A DNA stretch of 64,000 nucleotides, taken from NCBI GenBank assembly GCA_022826925.1, contig JAJDTX010000150.1, forward strand, positions 80,392 to 144,391, read 5' to 3'. The notes below the pieces were generated by a model. The model was given only the letters and a program-made list of their open reading frames with translations. It searched no databases and was not told the origin of the DNA. Source of the stretch: Bryobacterales bacterium. Its GTDB lineage: Bacteria > Acidobacteriota > Terriglobia > Bryobacterales > UBA6623. A program made the position numbers and the translations under genes. Shown here piece by piece: positions 53,004 to 63,600 of the stretch (position 1 is the first letter of the stretch; the number at the start of each line of letters is the position of its first letter).

Positions 53004-53774
53004 ATGGCGCAACAAGAGCGGAAAGTGGGATTGATCACGGGCGGAATCGGCGACTTGGGATACGCCTCTGCCGAAAAGATGGTCGCCATGGGCATGGACG
53101 TTGCCCTGCTGGACATCAAGCCGAACGCCCAGCGGGTCGACGCCCTTCGCAGCAAGGGCGCCCGCGTGCTGTACTTGCAGGTCGACGTGGCCGACCGGGC
53201 GGCTGTGCAGGCTGCACTGGAAGCTGTGTGGGCGGAATTTGGTCGCTTGGACGTGTGCATGTGCAACGCAGGCATCTCGATGAACGTGCCGTTCCTCGAG
53301 TACACGGTCGAGCAATGGAACCAGCACATGGACGTCAACCTCAACGGCTACTTCCATGTCACCCAGGAAGTGGCCAAGCGGTGGGTGGCCGACGGCCATA
53401 AGGGCAAGGTCATCTTCACGGGATCATGGGTGCAGGATGTCCCCTACAAGCTGATCGCCCCGTACTGCGTTTCCAAGGCGGGAGTATGGATGCTCGCGCG
53501 CTGTGCCGCTTTGGAGCTGGCCCCGCACGGAATCACCGTGAACGCGATAGCGCCGGGAATCGTCGAGGCCGGGTTGACCGCGCGCGAGCTGAGAGACTTT
53601 CCGGAATTTCGCGAGGAGTTCATGAGCCTGATCCCGCTGGGCAAGATCCAGCAGGCGTCGGATGTGGCCGACATCGTCGGATTCTTGGTCTCGGACGCCT
53701 CGAACTACGTCACTGGCACGACCATCACCTGCGACGGCGGGTGTGTCGTCGGAGCAGCATCGGCACCGAAATGA
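53004..53774 (+). CDS. Short-chain dehydrogenase/reductase
   Basis: A protein of 256 aa of the classical SDR type. The NAD(P) loop is ITGGIGDLG, with CNAGIS at about 90. The catalytic triad is Ser in FTGSWVQ, Tyr154 and Lys158 in YCVSKAG. The Asp after strand 2 (LLDIKPN) suggests NAD preference. It would oxidise a sugar or sugar-derived alcohol in the same pathway as its neighbours. A GAGGAGA ribosome binding site precedes the ATG. The stop overlaps the next start as ATGA. Confidence 0.92.
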   Translation: MAQQERKVGLITGGIGDLGYASAEKMVAMGMDVALLDIKPNAQRVDALRSKGARVLYLQVDVADRAAVQAALEAVWAEFGRLDVCMCNAGISMNVPFLEYTVEQWNQHMDVNLNGYFHVTQEVAKRWVADGHKGKVIFTGSWVQDVPYKLIAPYCVSKAGVWMLARCAALELAPHGITVNAIAPGIVEAGLTARELRDFPEFREEFMSLIPLGKIQQASDVADIVGFLVSDASNYVTGTTITCDGGCVVGAASAPK

Positions 53775-54697
53775 AGACCGCCCAGATCACAGGCATCGTC
53801 CCTGTCCTGCCGACACCGTTCGACAGAGAGGAGCAGCTCGACCTCGGGTCGCTGGAGCGACTCGTTCGATTCTGTGCGATCAGCGGTTTCAGCGCCGTCT
53901 GCCTGCCAGCGTACGCGAGCGAGTTCTACAAGCTGACCGAGTTGGAGCGGGAAATGGTGGTCGGCGCCGCGGTCGATGCCGCGGACGGAGAAATCCAAGT
54001 CATCGCGCAGTCGAACCACTTTGCCGGCATCCATGCTGCGACGATCGCAAGCGCCAATGAAGAAAGAGGCGCCGACGTCATATCGGTGGCCGTGCCGAGA
54101 ATGTTCGACATTTCCGAGGAAGACGTGTACAAGTTTGTGGTCGATGTGGCAGGCGCGACATCCCTCTCGGTACTAGTGCAGGATTTCAACCCGGGCGGTC
54201 CGACGATCTCGCCTGAAACGGCGAAGCGCCTGCACTCGGACTTCCCAAACTTCTGCTACCTCAAGCTGGAACAGCCGCTGATGGCACCGAGAGTGGCCGA
54301 AATCCTAGAGGCGACAGATGGCGGCGTGCAAGTCCTCGAAGGCTGGGGAGGCATGTACCTGCTAGAGGGCATCGACGCTGGAATCTGCGGGGCCATGCCG
54401 GCGCTGGGCGTCGCCGACATACTCCAGCAAGTCTACGATCTCGCGATCGGGGGCAACCGCGACGGTGCCATGGATCGGTTCCAAACGGTGCTGCCCTACC
54501 TGGCCTACAGCCTGCAGAACATGGAGCTGCTGCTGCAGATGGAGAAGAGGCTCCTCGTGCGTCGCGGGCTCATCGAGTGCGACACCGTCCGGCAGACCAC
54601 ATTGACGCTCGATCCGCACACGGATCGTTACGCGGACTATCTCATCGACCGCGTGATGTCGTTGTTCGGAAATACAAACACTGCGAACGAATCGTGA
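53771..54697 (+). CDS. DHDPS/NAL-family aldolase
   Basis: A protein of 308 aa. The N-terminus GIVPVLPTPFDREEQLD and the Schiff-base Lys165 in CYLKLEQP mark the pyruvate-dependent aldolase family. The usual catalytic Tyr region (YN.P) reads VQDFNPGG, with Phe instead of Tyr. Members cleave or form 2-keto-3-deoxy acids, KDG or related compounds. The upstream dehydratase would make such a substrate. It overlaps the SDR gene by 4 nt and the sulfatase gene by 4 nt. Confidence 0.88.
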   Translation: MKTAQITGIVPVLPTPFDREEQLDLGSLERLVRFCAISGFSAVCLPAYASEFYKLTELEREMVVGAAVDAADGEIQVIAQSNHFAGIHAATIASANEERGADVISVAVPRMFDISEEDVYKFVVDVAGATSLSVLVQDFNPGGPTISPETAKRLHSDFPNFCYLKLEQPLMAPRVAEILEATDGGVQVLEGWGGMYLLEGIDAGICGAMPALGVADILQQVYDLAIGGNRDGAMDRFQTVLPYLAYSLQNMELLLQMEKRLLVRRGLIECDTVRQTTLTLDPHTDRYADYLIDRVMSLFGNTNTANES

Positions 54698-56472
54698 AAC
54701 AGCTCGTAGCCATTCCCCTCCTCTGGACTGTCGCGGTAGGGGTCTACGCCCAAGAGACCTGCGAAACAGCTCCGGAACCGAGATTCGAGGGTGTCATCGG
54801 GCGCACAGCCGAAGATTCCACACCCTCCCCGCTGCAGCCGGCACGGCCTCCCGCGGGCAGTCCGAATGTGGTGTACATCGTCCTCGACGACACCGGTTTC
54901 GGAGACTTGGGCTGCTATGGCTCCTCGGTCTCGACACCCAATATCGATTCGCTCGCCAAAGGGGGCCTGCTATTCAACAACTTCCAGTCGAAGGCCGTGT
55001 GTTCTCCGACGAGGGCCTCGCTGCTGACAGGCCGCAACGCGCATTCGGTCGGGATGAAGGAGCTCCCGGGCGGGGACCAAGGATACCCCCATACGCGCGG
55101 GCGGGTGCCTGCATCAGCAGCGAACATCGCACAGATCCTGGGCCGCCACGGCTATAGCACCTTCGCGGCCGGGAAGTGGCACTTGGTACCCCGCGAAGAC
55201 ATGACGCCAGCCGGGGACCGGACGCACTGGCCGCTGCAGAAAGGCTTCGACCGTTTCCATGGCTTCCTCTCCGGCTGGACCGACCAGTATCAGCCAGACC
55301 TTGTGGTGGACAACCACGCAGTTCCGGCGCCCGAGCGGACGGACTACCATTTCTCGGAAGACATCGTGGATCAGGCGATCGCGATGCTGTCGGGAAACCT
55401 CGAAGCTGATAGCGAGAAACCCTTCTTCCTGCTCCTGGCGTTCGGGGCCACGCACGCGCCGATCCAAGTACCCAAGCGCTATATCAAGCGCTACGAAGGC
55501 GCGTTCGACGACGGGTGGGACGCGGTCAGGGAGCGGCGCTATCGCCGGCAGTTGGAACTCGGCATCATTCCGTCGGGAGCCAGGCTTCCTCCGCGCAATC
55601 CGGGCGACCCGGCTTGGAGCGACCTTAGCGAGACCGAGCGCAGAGTCTACGCACGGTTCATGGAAGCCTACGCGGGGTTCACCGAGCACACCGATGAGCA
55701 GATCGGCCGGCTGATCTCGTTTCTGGGGGAGAACGGCCAGTTCGACAACACCCTGATCGTCCTGATCTCGGACAATGGCGGCGCGCCGGAAGCTGGCGTG
55801 AAAGGGAATTTCGCACGTTCGTACGGCGATCCCACAACCGTGCAGGAGATGCACGAACGGCTGGACGAACTGGGCGGCCCCGGCACGCAGCCGCTCTATC
55901 CCCGGCCCTGGGCGATGGCCTCCAGCGCGCCGTTCAAGTACTACAAGCTGTGGCCGTTCAACGGCGGAGTGCGCACGCCGATGATCGTCTCGTGGCCCGA
56001 TCGAATTCGCAGACCCGGATTGCGCGAGCAGTTCGTCGACGTCATCGACATCACTCCAACCGTGCTCGACTATCTCGGAATCGAGGCACCGCAAGCCTTC
56101 GATGGCGTCTGCCAGATGCCCATGCACGGCGGAAGCATGAGGGCGGCGTTCGAGGATCCGGCGGCTCCAGCTCCACGCGACACGCAGTTCTTCGAGCTGT
56201 GGGGCAGCCGAGGAATCTACCACAGGGGCTGGAAGGCGGTAGCGTTCCATACCCCGGGGACGGATTTTGAGTCCGACCATTGGGAGCTCTACAACGTTGA
56301 GGCGGACTTCACAGAAACGACCGACCTAGCTACCCAACACCCGGAGAAGCTCAAGGAACTGCAGGACTTGTGGTGGATCGAGGCGGAAAAGAACGGCGCA
56401 CTGCCCCAGCTCGAAGCGATACCCATGCGGCAACGCACCTACAACCAAATCCTCGCGGATCCGGCGCCGTAG
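54694..56472 (+). CDS. Exported sulfatase (arylsulfatase type)
   Basis: A protein of 592 aa. GTG start, overlapping the aldolase stop. A Sec signal (KQLVAIPLLWTVAVGVYAQ) precedes a linker and the sulfatase domain. SPNVVYIVLDDTGFGDLG gives metal ligands, CSPTR with Cys103 is the formylglycine motif, and GKWHLVPRED and SDNGGAPEAGVKGN follow. It resembles the large arylsulfatases (AtsA-like) with a C-terminal domain containing MHGGSMRAAFEDP. Placed in the sugar-acid operon, it may desulfate an oligosaccharide before uptake. Confidence 0.92.
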   Translation: MKQLVAIPLLWTVAVGVYAQETCETAPEPRFEGVIGRTAEDSTPSPLQPARPPAGSPNVVYIVLDDTGFGDLGCYGSSVSTPNIDSLAKGGLLFNNFQSKAVCSPTRASLLTGRNAHSVGMKELPGGDQGYPHTRGRVPASAANIAQILGRHGYSTFAAGKWHLVPREDMTPAGDRTHWPLQKGFDRFHGFLSGWTDQYQPDLVVDNHAVPAPERTDYHFSEDIVDQAIAMLSGNLEADSEKPFFLLLAFGATHAPIQVPKRYIKRYEGAFDDGWDAVRERRYRRQLELGIIPSGARLPPRNPGDPAWSDLSETERRVYARFMEAYAGFTEHTDEQIGRLISFLGENGQFDNTLIVLISDNGGAPEAGVKGNFARSYGDPTTVQEMHERLDELGGPGTQPLYPRPWAMASSAPFKYYKLWPFNGGVRTPMIVSWPDRIRRPGLREQFVDVIDITPTVLDYLGIEAPQAFDGVCQMPMHGGSMRAAFEDPAAPAPRDTQFFELWGSRGIYHRGWKAVAFHTPGTDFESDHWELYNVEADFTETTDLATQHPEKLKELQDLWWIEAEKNGALPQLEAIPMRQRTYNQILADPAP

Positions 56473-56865
56473 AACTCTGGAGAGAGAATCGGTCCAGCGA
56501 ACCACGAATACGCTCTGAAACAGCCCACGAGCCGATTCTCACTTGTGCTGGCGATGGTCGTAGTGCCCGGCTGCGCGGAAAAGCGCACCAGCGTGCCGTC
56601 CGTTGCGCCGTGCCTTGATCTCGTCGATCTGAGAAAGCAGGTGCCCAAGAGAGCTCCAGCCCCGCAAGCCGATCAGTAACTCGAGCCCGCCGGAAGCTGA
56701 AGAGAATTCCGTCGAGCGCCGCAAACGCTGCGGTTTCGATCCCTCCAAACGCTCTGGCACAATCCCGGCGACAACCAGACATCTTGCGGCGAAGTCACCT
56801 GTACTGCTGGAAGGCGGTACGAAGAGCCCGGTCCGTATTGCTGGGAGCCGACAGCCAAATCGGTT
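56473..56865. other. Intergenic region, no clear gene
   Basis: These 393 bases separate the sulfatase gene from the end of the ATPase fragment. GAGAATCGG (56484-56492) and CCGATTCTC (56532-56540) are 9-bp inverted repeats 39 nt apart, possibly a transcription end. Short minus-strand frames here show no recognised domain. Confidence 0.4.
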
Positions 56866-58055
56866 CTAACCGTGCATCTGCCTGCGGATGAATTGACCCA
56901 ATAGAGGCACTGAAAAGGAGTACCTCCCGTGCCGATTCTTGTACACCAGCCCCTGGGATGCTAGGGCGACCAGCATCTGACTGACCTGGCTGCCGCCGAA
57001 CGGTCTCTCCAACGACCGTTGCGATTCTTCAACCACCTGTTGGACCGTGAACTCTTCTTCGCAGTTCTCAAGGCGAGAAATCACAGACAGCAGTGCTCTC
57101 TGCCGATCAGTCGCTCGTGCCCATCGCCCTGAAAAGAAGTCCGTGTCTAGCTTGTGCTGAATCTCTGCAGTCGGAACGGAGGCATCTTCCCCTCGATCAT
57201 GGCGTTGAATAAATGCGTCGTACACCTCTTTGCAGATGAACTGGATGAAGTACGGGTAGCCTCCAGACATCTTGACGATCTTGCTCACGGAGCCACCTTC
57301 AAGTCGGACAGGACACTCTGCATCGTCGATGGGTCTGCGGACTGCTTCCGTGCTCTCGCTCTCGGAAAGGCGGTCAAGGAACACAACTCTGAACATCCTC
57401 TCGGAGAATGTTCTCGCCTCGACTAGCTTGGGGAATAGGGTCGGAAGACCAGTCAGAACGAGCATCATGGGAAATCCCTGTCGCTGCAGGGACTGAAAGG
57501 CATCGAGCAGCAACGACAAGGGATACTGCTCGTTAGCTGATCTGTCCGCGAGGTTCTGCGCTTCGTCGTAGGCGAAGACGATCCCACGCACGTTCGGCAT
57601 GCTGGAAACAGCGCGCCATGCAACGCCAAGTACGCCCTTGATCTTGTCGAGAGACAAGCCGGGAACTCTTTCGTAGGTATCCATCAAGTCTCGGAATCCG
57701 AGTGTGCGAGGGATTTCTTCCTGCTCAGCAGAGAATCCTGCCCTCCTAACCTCCTCCGTGGCCACGTCGATGTTTGATGTGATCAGAGCCAGGTCTGCAC
57801 AGACGCGAGTTGCCAAGTTATGCTCGCTCAAGCCGGCAGGCTCGGAGAGATCAGCCCCGAACCCGATGCCAATGGCTTGAGCGAGTCGAGGAGGATTGTC
57901 GGGCCCACTCCTCGATGCCCGGTCAGGACCATGGTCTCCGAGACCGTCTGTTGACCGAGTAGCCGCAGAAACTCTCTGCGCTCGGTTTCTCTCCCGGCTA
58001 GATAGGGCGGCGTGTGACCCGCGCCAAGGCGAAAAGGGTTGGAGAATGCAATCAT
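56866..58055 (-). pseudogene. AAA-type ATPase gene broken by a frameshift
   Basis: Two minus-strand frames together make one protein of the ORC1/MoxR-like ATP-binding family. The first (58055-57828, 75 codons) starts MIAFSNPFRLG and runs through GRETERREFLRLL to GHRGVGPTILLDSLKP. The second (57831-56866, 321 codons) continues with ADLSEP before its first start codon, then has FAYDEAQNL (Walker B) and SGGYPYFIQFICKE. The join, near 57855, is a G-run that could have lost one base. The Walker A Lys is replaced by Pro (codon CCG). Both defects point to an inactive gene, although a sequencing error or programmed slippage could explain the frame. Confidence 0.65.
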
Positions 58056-58372
58056 CTTGAAATTTACCCTTATGAAGCCACTAGGGTAAATTTACTAGAA
58101 ACTATAAATTTAGTCCCACCTATAATCCACCCTAAACATTGCTGAGCCCGGAATCCTGAAACGAGATGCAACAACGGCCGGTAAAGGTTAGGAGATGTCT
58201 GGGCTCGTGCAGATTCGTGTTGTGATCTTGCTTAGCTCCGGTGCTATGGGGCGCGCATGCCTCGTTTTTGCGGCACACGACCGGGAAGGATCGCGGCCCC
58301 TCGCTCGAGATTATCGGACGGTTCGCCCTGGCAGCGCAGCGATATGCTGGAACGAGCGTCGCTTCCCAGCCA
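58056..58372. other. AT-rich operator region upstream of the ATPase fragment
   Basis: Most of the first 80 bases are AT-rich in contrast to the window. AAATTTACCCT (58060-58070) and AGGGTAAATTT (58083-58093) are perfect 11-bp inverted repeats, and AAATTTA boxes occur three times (58060, 58088, 58106). They overlap the ATPase gene start. The remainder, up to the lactonase gene, shows no gene. Confidence 0.5.
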
Positions 58373-59236
58373 ATGACACCCGCTTCGCCTGAGATCGTCC
58401 GATTCGTGTGCGCTGGCTTGGACCACCCCGAGGGCCTGTGCTTTGCAGCCGACGGTTCGCTCGTGTGCGGTAGCGAGGCAGGCGCAATCTGCCGCATTGA
58501 TCCGGAGACTGGTTCGTTCGAGGCTACAGCGCAGACCGGGGGCTTTGTTCTCGGACTGTGCTCTGACCGAGCTGGTGCCGTCTACGCCTGCGACGCCGGT
58601 CGCAACGAAGTCTTGCGGATCGGACCGAACGGCGGAGTCGAAGCGATTTCGACGGGTCAACTAGACAACCCGAACGACTGTGCGTTCGACGCAAAGGGCA
58701 ATCTGTTCTTCACCGAGTCGGGCACGTACCATCCCACGCGACATAGCGGTCGGCTATTCGCCATCACTCCAGAAGGCGAGACGCTCTGCGCACACCCCGG
58801 GCCGTTCCGATTCACCAACGGTGTTTTCATCGACCACGGCAACGCGCTGCTCTACATGGTCGAAAGCACTGCCCCCAGCATCCTCGCGTTTCGAATCGAT
58901 GGCCCGCAAGTGGCGAGCATGGAACCAGTGCGTCAGATTCCCTTGGAGCCTGGTACCGTACCCGACGGAGTCGCCCTAGACACCGAAGGAAATATCTATG
59001 TTGCCTACTACTCCCCTGATCAAATTGGCGTGATCAGAACGGACGACCGATTCGAAGTGCTGTATCGAGACCCGTTAGCAGAATGGATGAACCGACCGAC
59101 CAACGTTGCGCTGCGCAACGACGAGATCTACTTCGCCAACCTTGGGGGCTGGCACATAGGTGCCATAGAGCATCGGCTTGAGCCGATGCTTCCCTTCCTG
59201 CCTGACCAAGGGCCGTGTCGCGAAAGCGCCTCGTAG
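58373..59236 (+). CDS. SMP-30/gluconolactonase-type protein
   Basis: A protein of 287 aa with a beta-propeller pattern. Landmarks are the metal-binding Glu region LDHPEGLCFAADGSLVCGSEAG, GQLDNPNDCAFDAKGNLFFTESGT, TNGVFIDHGNALLYMVEST and VPDGVALDTEGNIYVAYY. Members open sugar lactones or related rings in a Ca2+/Zn2+-dependent way. It has no signal peptide. The frame is open to 58241, but homology starts at ATG 58373. It converges on the DUF1501 gene with a 4-nt gap. Confidence 0.85.
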   Translation: MTPASPEIVRFVCAGLDHPEGLCFAADGSLVCGSEAGAICRIDPETGSFEATAQTGGFVLGLCSDRAGAVYACDAGRNEVLRIGPNGGVEAISTGQLDNPNDCAFDAKGNLFFTESGTYHPTRHSGRLFAITPEGETLCAHPGPFRFTNGVFIDHGNALLYMVESTAPSILAFRIDGPQVASMEPVRQIPLEPGTVPDGVALDTEGNIYVAYYSPDQIGVIRTDDRFEVLYRDPLAEWMNRPTNVALRNDEIYFANLGGWHIGAIEHRLEPMLPFLPDQGPCRESAS

Positions 59237-59240
59237 CAAC

Positions 59241-60641
59241 TCACACCAGCAGTTTCTCGACCACCTCTCCGCTCACGTCTGTCAGACGGAAGTCGCGACC
59301 TTGGAAGCGGTAGGTTAGCTTGGTGTGGTCGAAGCCAAGCAGGTGCAGCACCGTCGCGTGCAGGTCGTGGACATGAACCTTGTCCTCGACCGTGCGGAAG
59401 CCTAGTTCGTCAGTCCGCCCCAAGGTAATGCCGCGGCGGATCCCGGCTCCGGCCATCCACGTTGTGAAGGCGCCCGGATGGTGATCGCGCCCGTCGCCGA
59501 TCCCGTTAGTGTCTTGAGTCATGGGCGTTCGCCCGAACTCTCCGCCCCACAGCACCAAGGTTTCATCCAGCAAGCCGCGCCGCTTGAGATCCTTGATCAA
59601 CGCTGCCGAGCCTTGGTCGACATCCTTGGCGACTTGCTGGATTCCCTTGGTCAAGTTGGCATGGTGGTCCCAAGCCTCGTGGTAGAGCTGCACGAACCGC
59701 ACCCCCTGCTCCACCAGCCGGCGGGCCAGCAGGCAGTTGTTGGCAAACGAGGCCTTGCCCGGCTCGGCCCCGTACAGCTCCAGCGTCTCGGGGGCCTCGT
59801 TGCTGATGTCCATCAGGGCTGGAGCGGCGCTTTGCATGCGAAACGCGAGTTCGAATGACCGAATGCGGGTCTGGATCTCCGGATCCCCCATTCGTTCGAG
59901 CTGGATGCGGTTCATCCCGTTGATCGCATCGAGAGTGTCGCGTTGGACACGGTCGGTGATTCCCCGCGGGTTGGAAAGGAACAAGACCGGTTCCCCGCCG
60001 GAGCGGAACGGCACGCCTTGGTGCACCGTGGGCAGGAAGCCCGCGCCCCACAGAGCAGTGCCCGCGCTTGGCCCCGAGTCCGACGAGTTCAGAACGATGA
60101 AGCCCGGCAGGTCCTCTGACTCGCTGCCAAGTCCGTAGGTCACCCAAGCTCCCATGCTGGGTCTGCCGAACTGCTGGGCGCCGGTGCTCATGAGAAGCTG
60201 CGCCGGTGCGTGATTGAATGCGTCCGTGACGGTCGAACGGACAAAGGCGACATCATCGACCACGGTCGCCATATGCGGCAGGAGTTCGGAGATCTCGAAA
60301 CCACTCTGCCCTGCCCTCCGAAACTTGTACTTCGGGCCTAGGAGCTTGGAATTCGGATCAATGAACGCCGCCCGGTAGCCCTCGAGCAGATCCGGGGGCG
60401 GGAGCGTGCCGTCGAACTTTGCCAGCTCCGGCTTGTAGTCGAAGAGCTCTAGATGGCTCGGCCCGCCCGCTTGGAAGAGAAAGATGACATTCTTGGCCTT
60501 GGGCGCGAAGTGCGGCACGCGGGTCGCCGCGCGCGCGTCGCCGCGCAACAGGTGCGCCAGTGCCGCCGTGCCCAGCCCGAATCCGCAGCGCTCGAGAAAC
60601 CAGCGGCGGGCGATCGGGTTTGCCGTGTCAGGTGCAGTCAT
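59241..60641 (-). CDS. DUF1501 domain protein, exported
   Basis: A protein of 466 aa. The Tat-like signal is IARRWFLERCGFGLGTAALAHLL. DUF1501 blocks are [66 protein letters not shown] and [22 protein letters not shown]. Compared with the DUF1501 protein at 8766 it is similar in length and motifs. Its start overlaps the stop of the upstream PSD1 gene by 4 nt (ATGA), so the two are co-translated. Confidence 0.92.
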   Translation of the reverse strand: MTAPDTANPIARRWFLERCGFGLGTAALAHLLRGDARAATRVPHFAPKAKNVIFLFQAGGPSHLELFDYKPELAKFDGTLPPPDLLEGYRAAFIDPNSKLLGPKYKFRRAGQSGFEISELLPHMATVVDDVAFVRSTVTDAFNHAPAQLLMSTGAQQFGRPSMGAWVTYGLGSESEDLPGFIVLNSSDSGPSAGTALWGAGFLPTVHQGVPFRSGGEPVLFLSNPRGITDRVQRDTLDAINGMNRIQLERMGDPEIQTRIRSFELAFRMQSAAPALMDISNEAPETLELYGAEPGKASFANNCLLARRLVEQGVRFVQLYHEAWDHHANLTKGIQQVAKDVDQGSAALIKDLKRRGLLDETLVLWGGEFGRTPMTQDTNGIGDGRDHHPGAFTTWMAGAGIRRGITLGRTDELGFRTVEDKVHVHDLHATVLHLLGFDHTKLTYRFQGRDFRLTDVSGEVVEKLLV

Positions 60642-63600
60642 TGCTTCGTAATGGTCTCGTCGAGATTGAGCAGCGCCCTCGCCAACACCGTCCAGGCTGC
60701 CTCATCATCCGGGCTGGGACCCTCGTCGGAATCGGCGGCGGTCAGTTCGCGCGCATCCAGCAGGCCGGCAGCGAGCTGCTCGCGCGTCTTTCGCAGCAAC
60801 CCCAGCAGGAGCTCGGCTTCATCGGATCGGACCTCCCTAGACAAGCACGAACGGAAGGCGTGGTCGAGTCGCTCCCGCTCGCCCGTTGCCGCCGCGACTG
60901 TTCGCCTCGCCAGTGCGCGCGCGGCTTCCATGAAGAGCTCCTCGTTCAGGGTAGTGAGCGCCTGCAACGGGGTGTTCGAGCGGCCGCGCCTCACACAGGC
61001 GGTGGACCCGTTGGGCGCGTCGAAGACTTCGAAGGCCGGATATGGTGCCGAAATGTACTGGAACGTATAGAGCGCCCGCCGGTAGCGGTCCTCTCCCGCC
61101 GCGGCGGGCCACGGTTTTTCGGAGAAGCTGATGGGTGGCTTGAACAGCAACTCCGGGGCAGGCGGGTGCACCGGTGGGCCGCCGACCTGATGGCTCAGAA
61201 GGCCGCTCGCGGCTAGCGCGATGTCCCGAACGATCTCCGCGTCGGCCCGCACTCGCGGGCCGCGCGACAGCAAGCGGTTGTCCGGATCGACGGCGCTGGC
61301 CTGATCAGTCAGGCGCGACGCCTGCTGATACGTCCCGGCGGTCACGATCAAGCGGTGGATGTGTTTCAAGCTCCAACCGCTGTCCATCAGCTCCACCGCC
61401 AGCCAGTCGAGCAGCTCTGGATGCGACGGCAAATCCCCTTGCATCCCGAAATCCTCGGCGGTTGCGACCAAGCCAGTGCCGAAGTACGCCTGCCAAATAC
61501 GGTTCACGATGACTCTGGCTGTTGTGGGAGCGCCGCGGTCGACAAGCCACTCGGCGAACGCTAGGCGCGGGGGTCGGCCGCTTGCGCCCAGGGCATGGAG
61601 GAAGTCGGGCACGCCCGGCTCGACCTCATGCGCTGGCTCTAGGAAATCTCCGCGCTGCAGCAGGTGGGTCTGGCGCGGTTCCGAACGCCGCTTGAGGACT
61701 AGTTGCGTGTTGCCTTGCGGGTAGCGCCCCCAAGCCTGCTCGATGCGCTCGTTCGCATCAGCCCAAGCCGGAACTGTGGTCCGCCAGAAGCTGAACACCT
61801 CCCTGTCCTCTTGGGGCGTGCGGCCATCGCGCCCCTGTTCCACGATGGCGCGGACTCGTGCGGGCAGCGGATCCGCCACCGGATCGTCGGCATTGGTCAC
61901 CGAGAGGCGGATCCGGCCGAGATTGTTGTTTTGGCCAACGTTGCTGTCGTACCCTCCGTGGCTCTGATCCAGAAAGAACGTCAGCAGCGTGCCGGAACTG
62001 TGCCTGATCGGCCGGTCAAAGACAAAGACAGCCTTGCGCGGCTGGTTGCTGCGGCCATGCCCGGCAAAGAGTTCCCAAGCCGTGTCGACGCAGTCGTCGT
62101 AGGCGAAGTGGATCGGTCCGGTGAAGCGTTCCGAGCCCTCCTTGTGAGGGAAGACTTTCGGGTCCAAGCTGCGCTCGGGCAAGTCGATGTCCGCGCTGGA
62201 GGTCCGGATCCAGACGTCTTGCTGCGAGGTCGGGTCGTCCGCGGGAGCAGCCCGCAACCGGAACTCGCTTAGGGCTCCGGTGCCGTACACAGACCGTCCC
62301 GGCCCGCCGAGCGGGAGATTGGGGTCGGTCAGTACCTCGAGCCGGACGGCTGTGATTTCTGGCAGGCTCGTTTGCGCGGCGAACTCGGCCACATGCTCGG
62401 TCGGTGCGTAACCCTGTGCCAGCAGCGAGCCATCGCTCTGCAGCAGGTAGCGCTGGCCCCCCGTGGAAAGGTCGTCCACCTCGGGATGCAGCACTGTCCA
62501 CTGGGGCTGGTTCCCGCGCACTTCCCGCTCCCACGAGGCCATGCGGGACTGCCAGTCGGGATTGGATGCGATCAGTTCGTCTTCGATGGCACGGATCTCG
62601 TCGATCACCGCCTGGCGCACTTGAGCATCCTCGGCGGTATAGACCGCTACCTTGGCCTCGTCGGCGTTGTTGAGGAACGCGAACAGGCGGTAGTACTCGT
62701 CGTGCGTGAGCGGGTCGTACTTGTGCGAATGGCACTGGGCGCATTGGATGGTGAGGCCCAAAATGCCCTTGCCGATGGCATCCATGCGGTCGAATAGCGC
62801 CTCCATGCGGAACTGTTCGGGGTCTGTCCCGCCCTCCTCGTTGACCATGGAGTTGCGCAGGTATCCGGTTGCAATATGCTGCTGCCGGGTCCCTCCCGGG
62901 AGCAAGTCGCCAGCAATCTGCTCCACCACGAAGCGGTCATACGGAAGATCCCGGTTCAGCGCGTCCACGACCCAATCGCGGTAGAACCACACCTGGCGCG
63001 GCATGTCCTTTTCGTAGCCATCGGAATCGGCGTACCGGGCAGCATCCAACCAGAGGCGGCCCCAGCGTTCCCCATAGTGAGGGGACGCCAACAAGCGCCC
63101 GACCAGTGCCCCATAGTCCGGCTCCTTCTGGAACTCTTCCAATTCCTCCACCGCCGGGGGCAGGCCTGTCAGGTCCAAGCTAACGCGACGAAGGAGGGCA
63201 GCGTCGCTCGCTCGTGGCATAGGTTCCAGGCCAGCGTCAGCGAGCCTAGCTCGAACGAACGCGTCGATCGGGTGGAGAGACTGATCGCCCGGCGGCAGCG
63301 GGCGCTTGGGAGCTACGAACGCCCAGTGCCGACCGACCTCTTCTTCTACCGTGCCTGTGCCCTTCGGCCACTCCGCGCCAGCCTCGATCCATTGGCGAAT
63401 CGTGTCGATCTCAACGGCAGAGAGGGTGCCGCCCATCGGCATGCGCGGGCCATCACTGAGACCGGCAATTCGCCGGTACAGCTCGCTGTCTTGGGCGCTT
63501 CCTGGCACCACTAAGGAGGGCGGCGCGGAGGCGCCCAAGACGGAGGCTCTCGCATCGAGCCGCAATCCGCTAAGTTGCTGGTCCGGCCCGTGGCAGCCGA

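Noticed and set aside
55114..56280. A 388-codon minus-strand frame inside the third sulfatase gene
   Set aside because: Shadow of the sulfatase coding strand; composition and lack of motifs argue against it.
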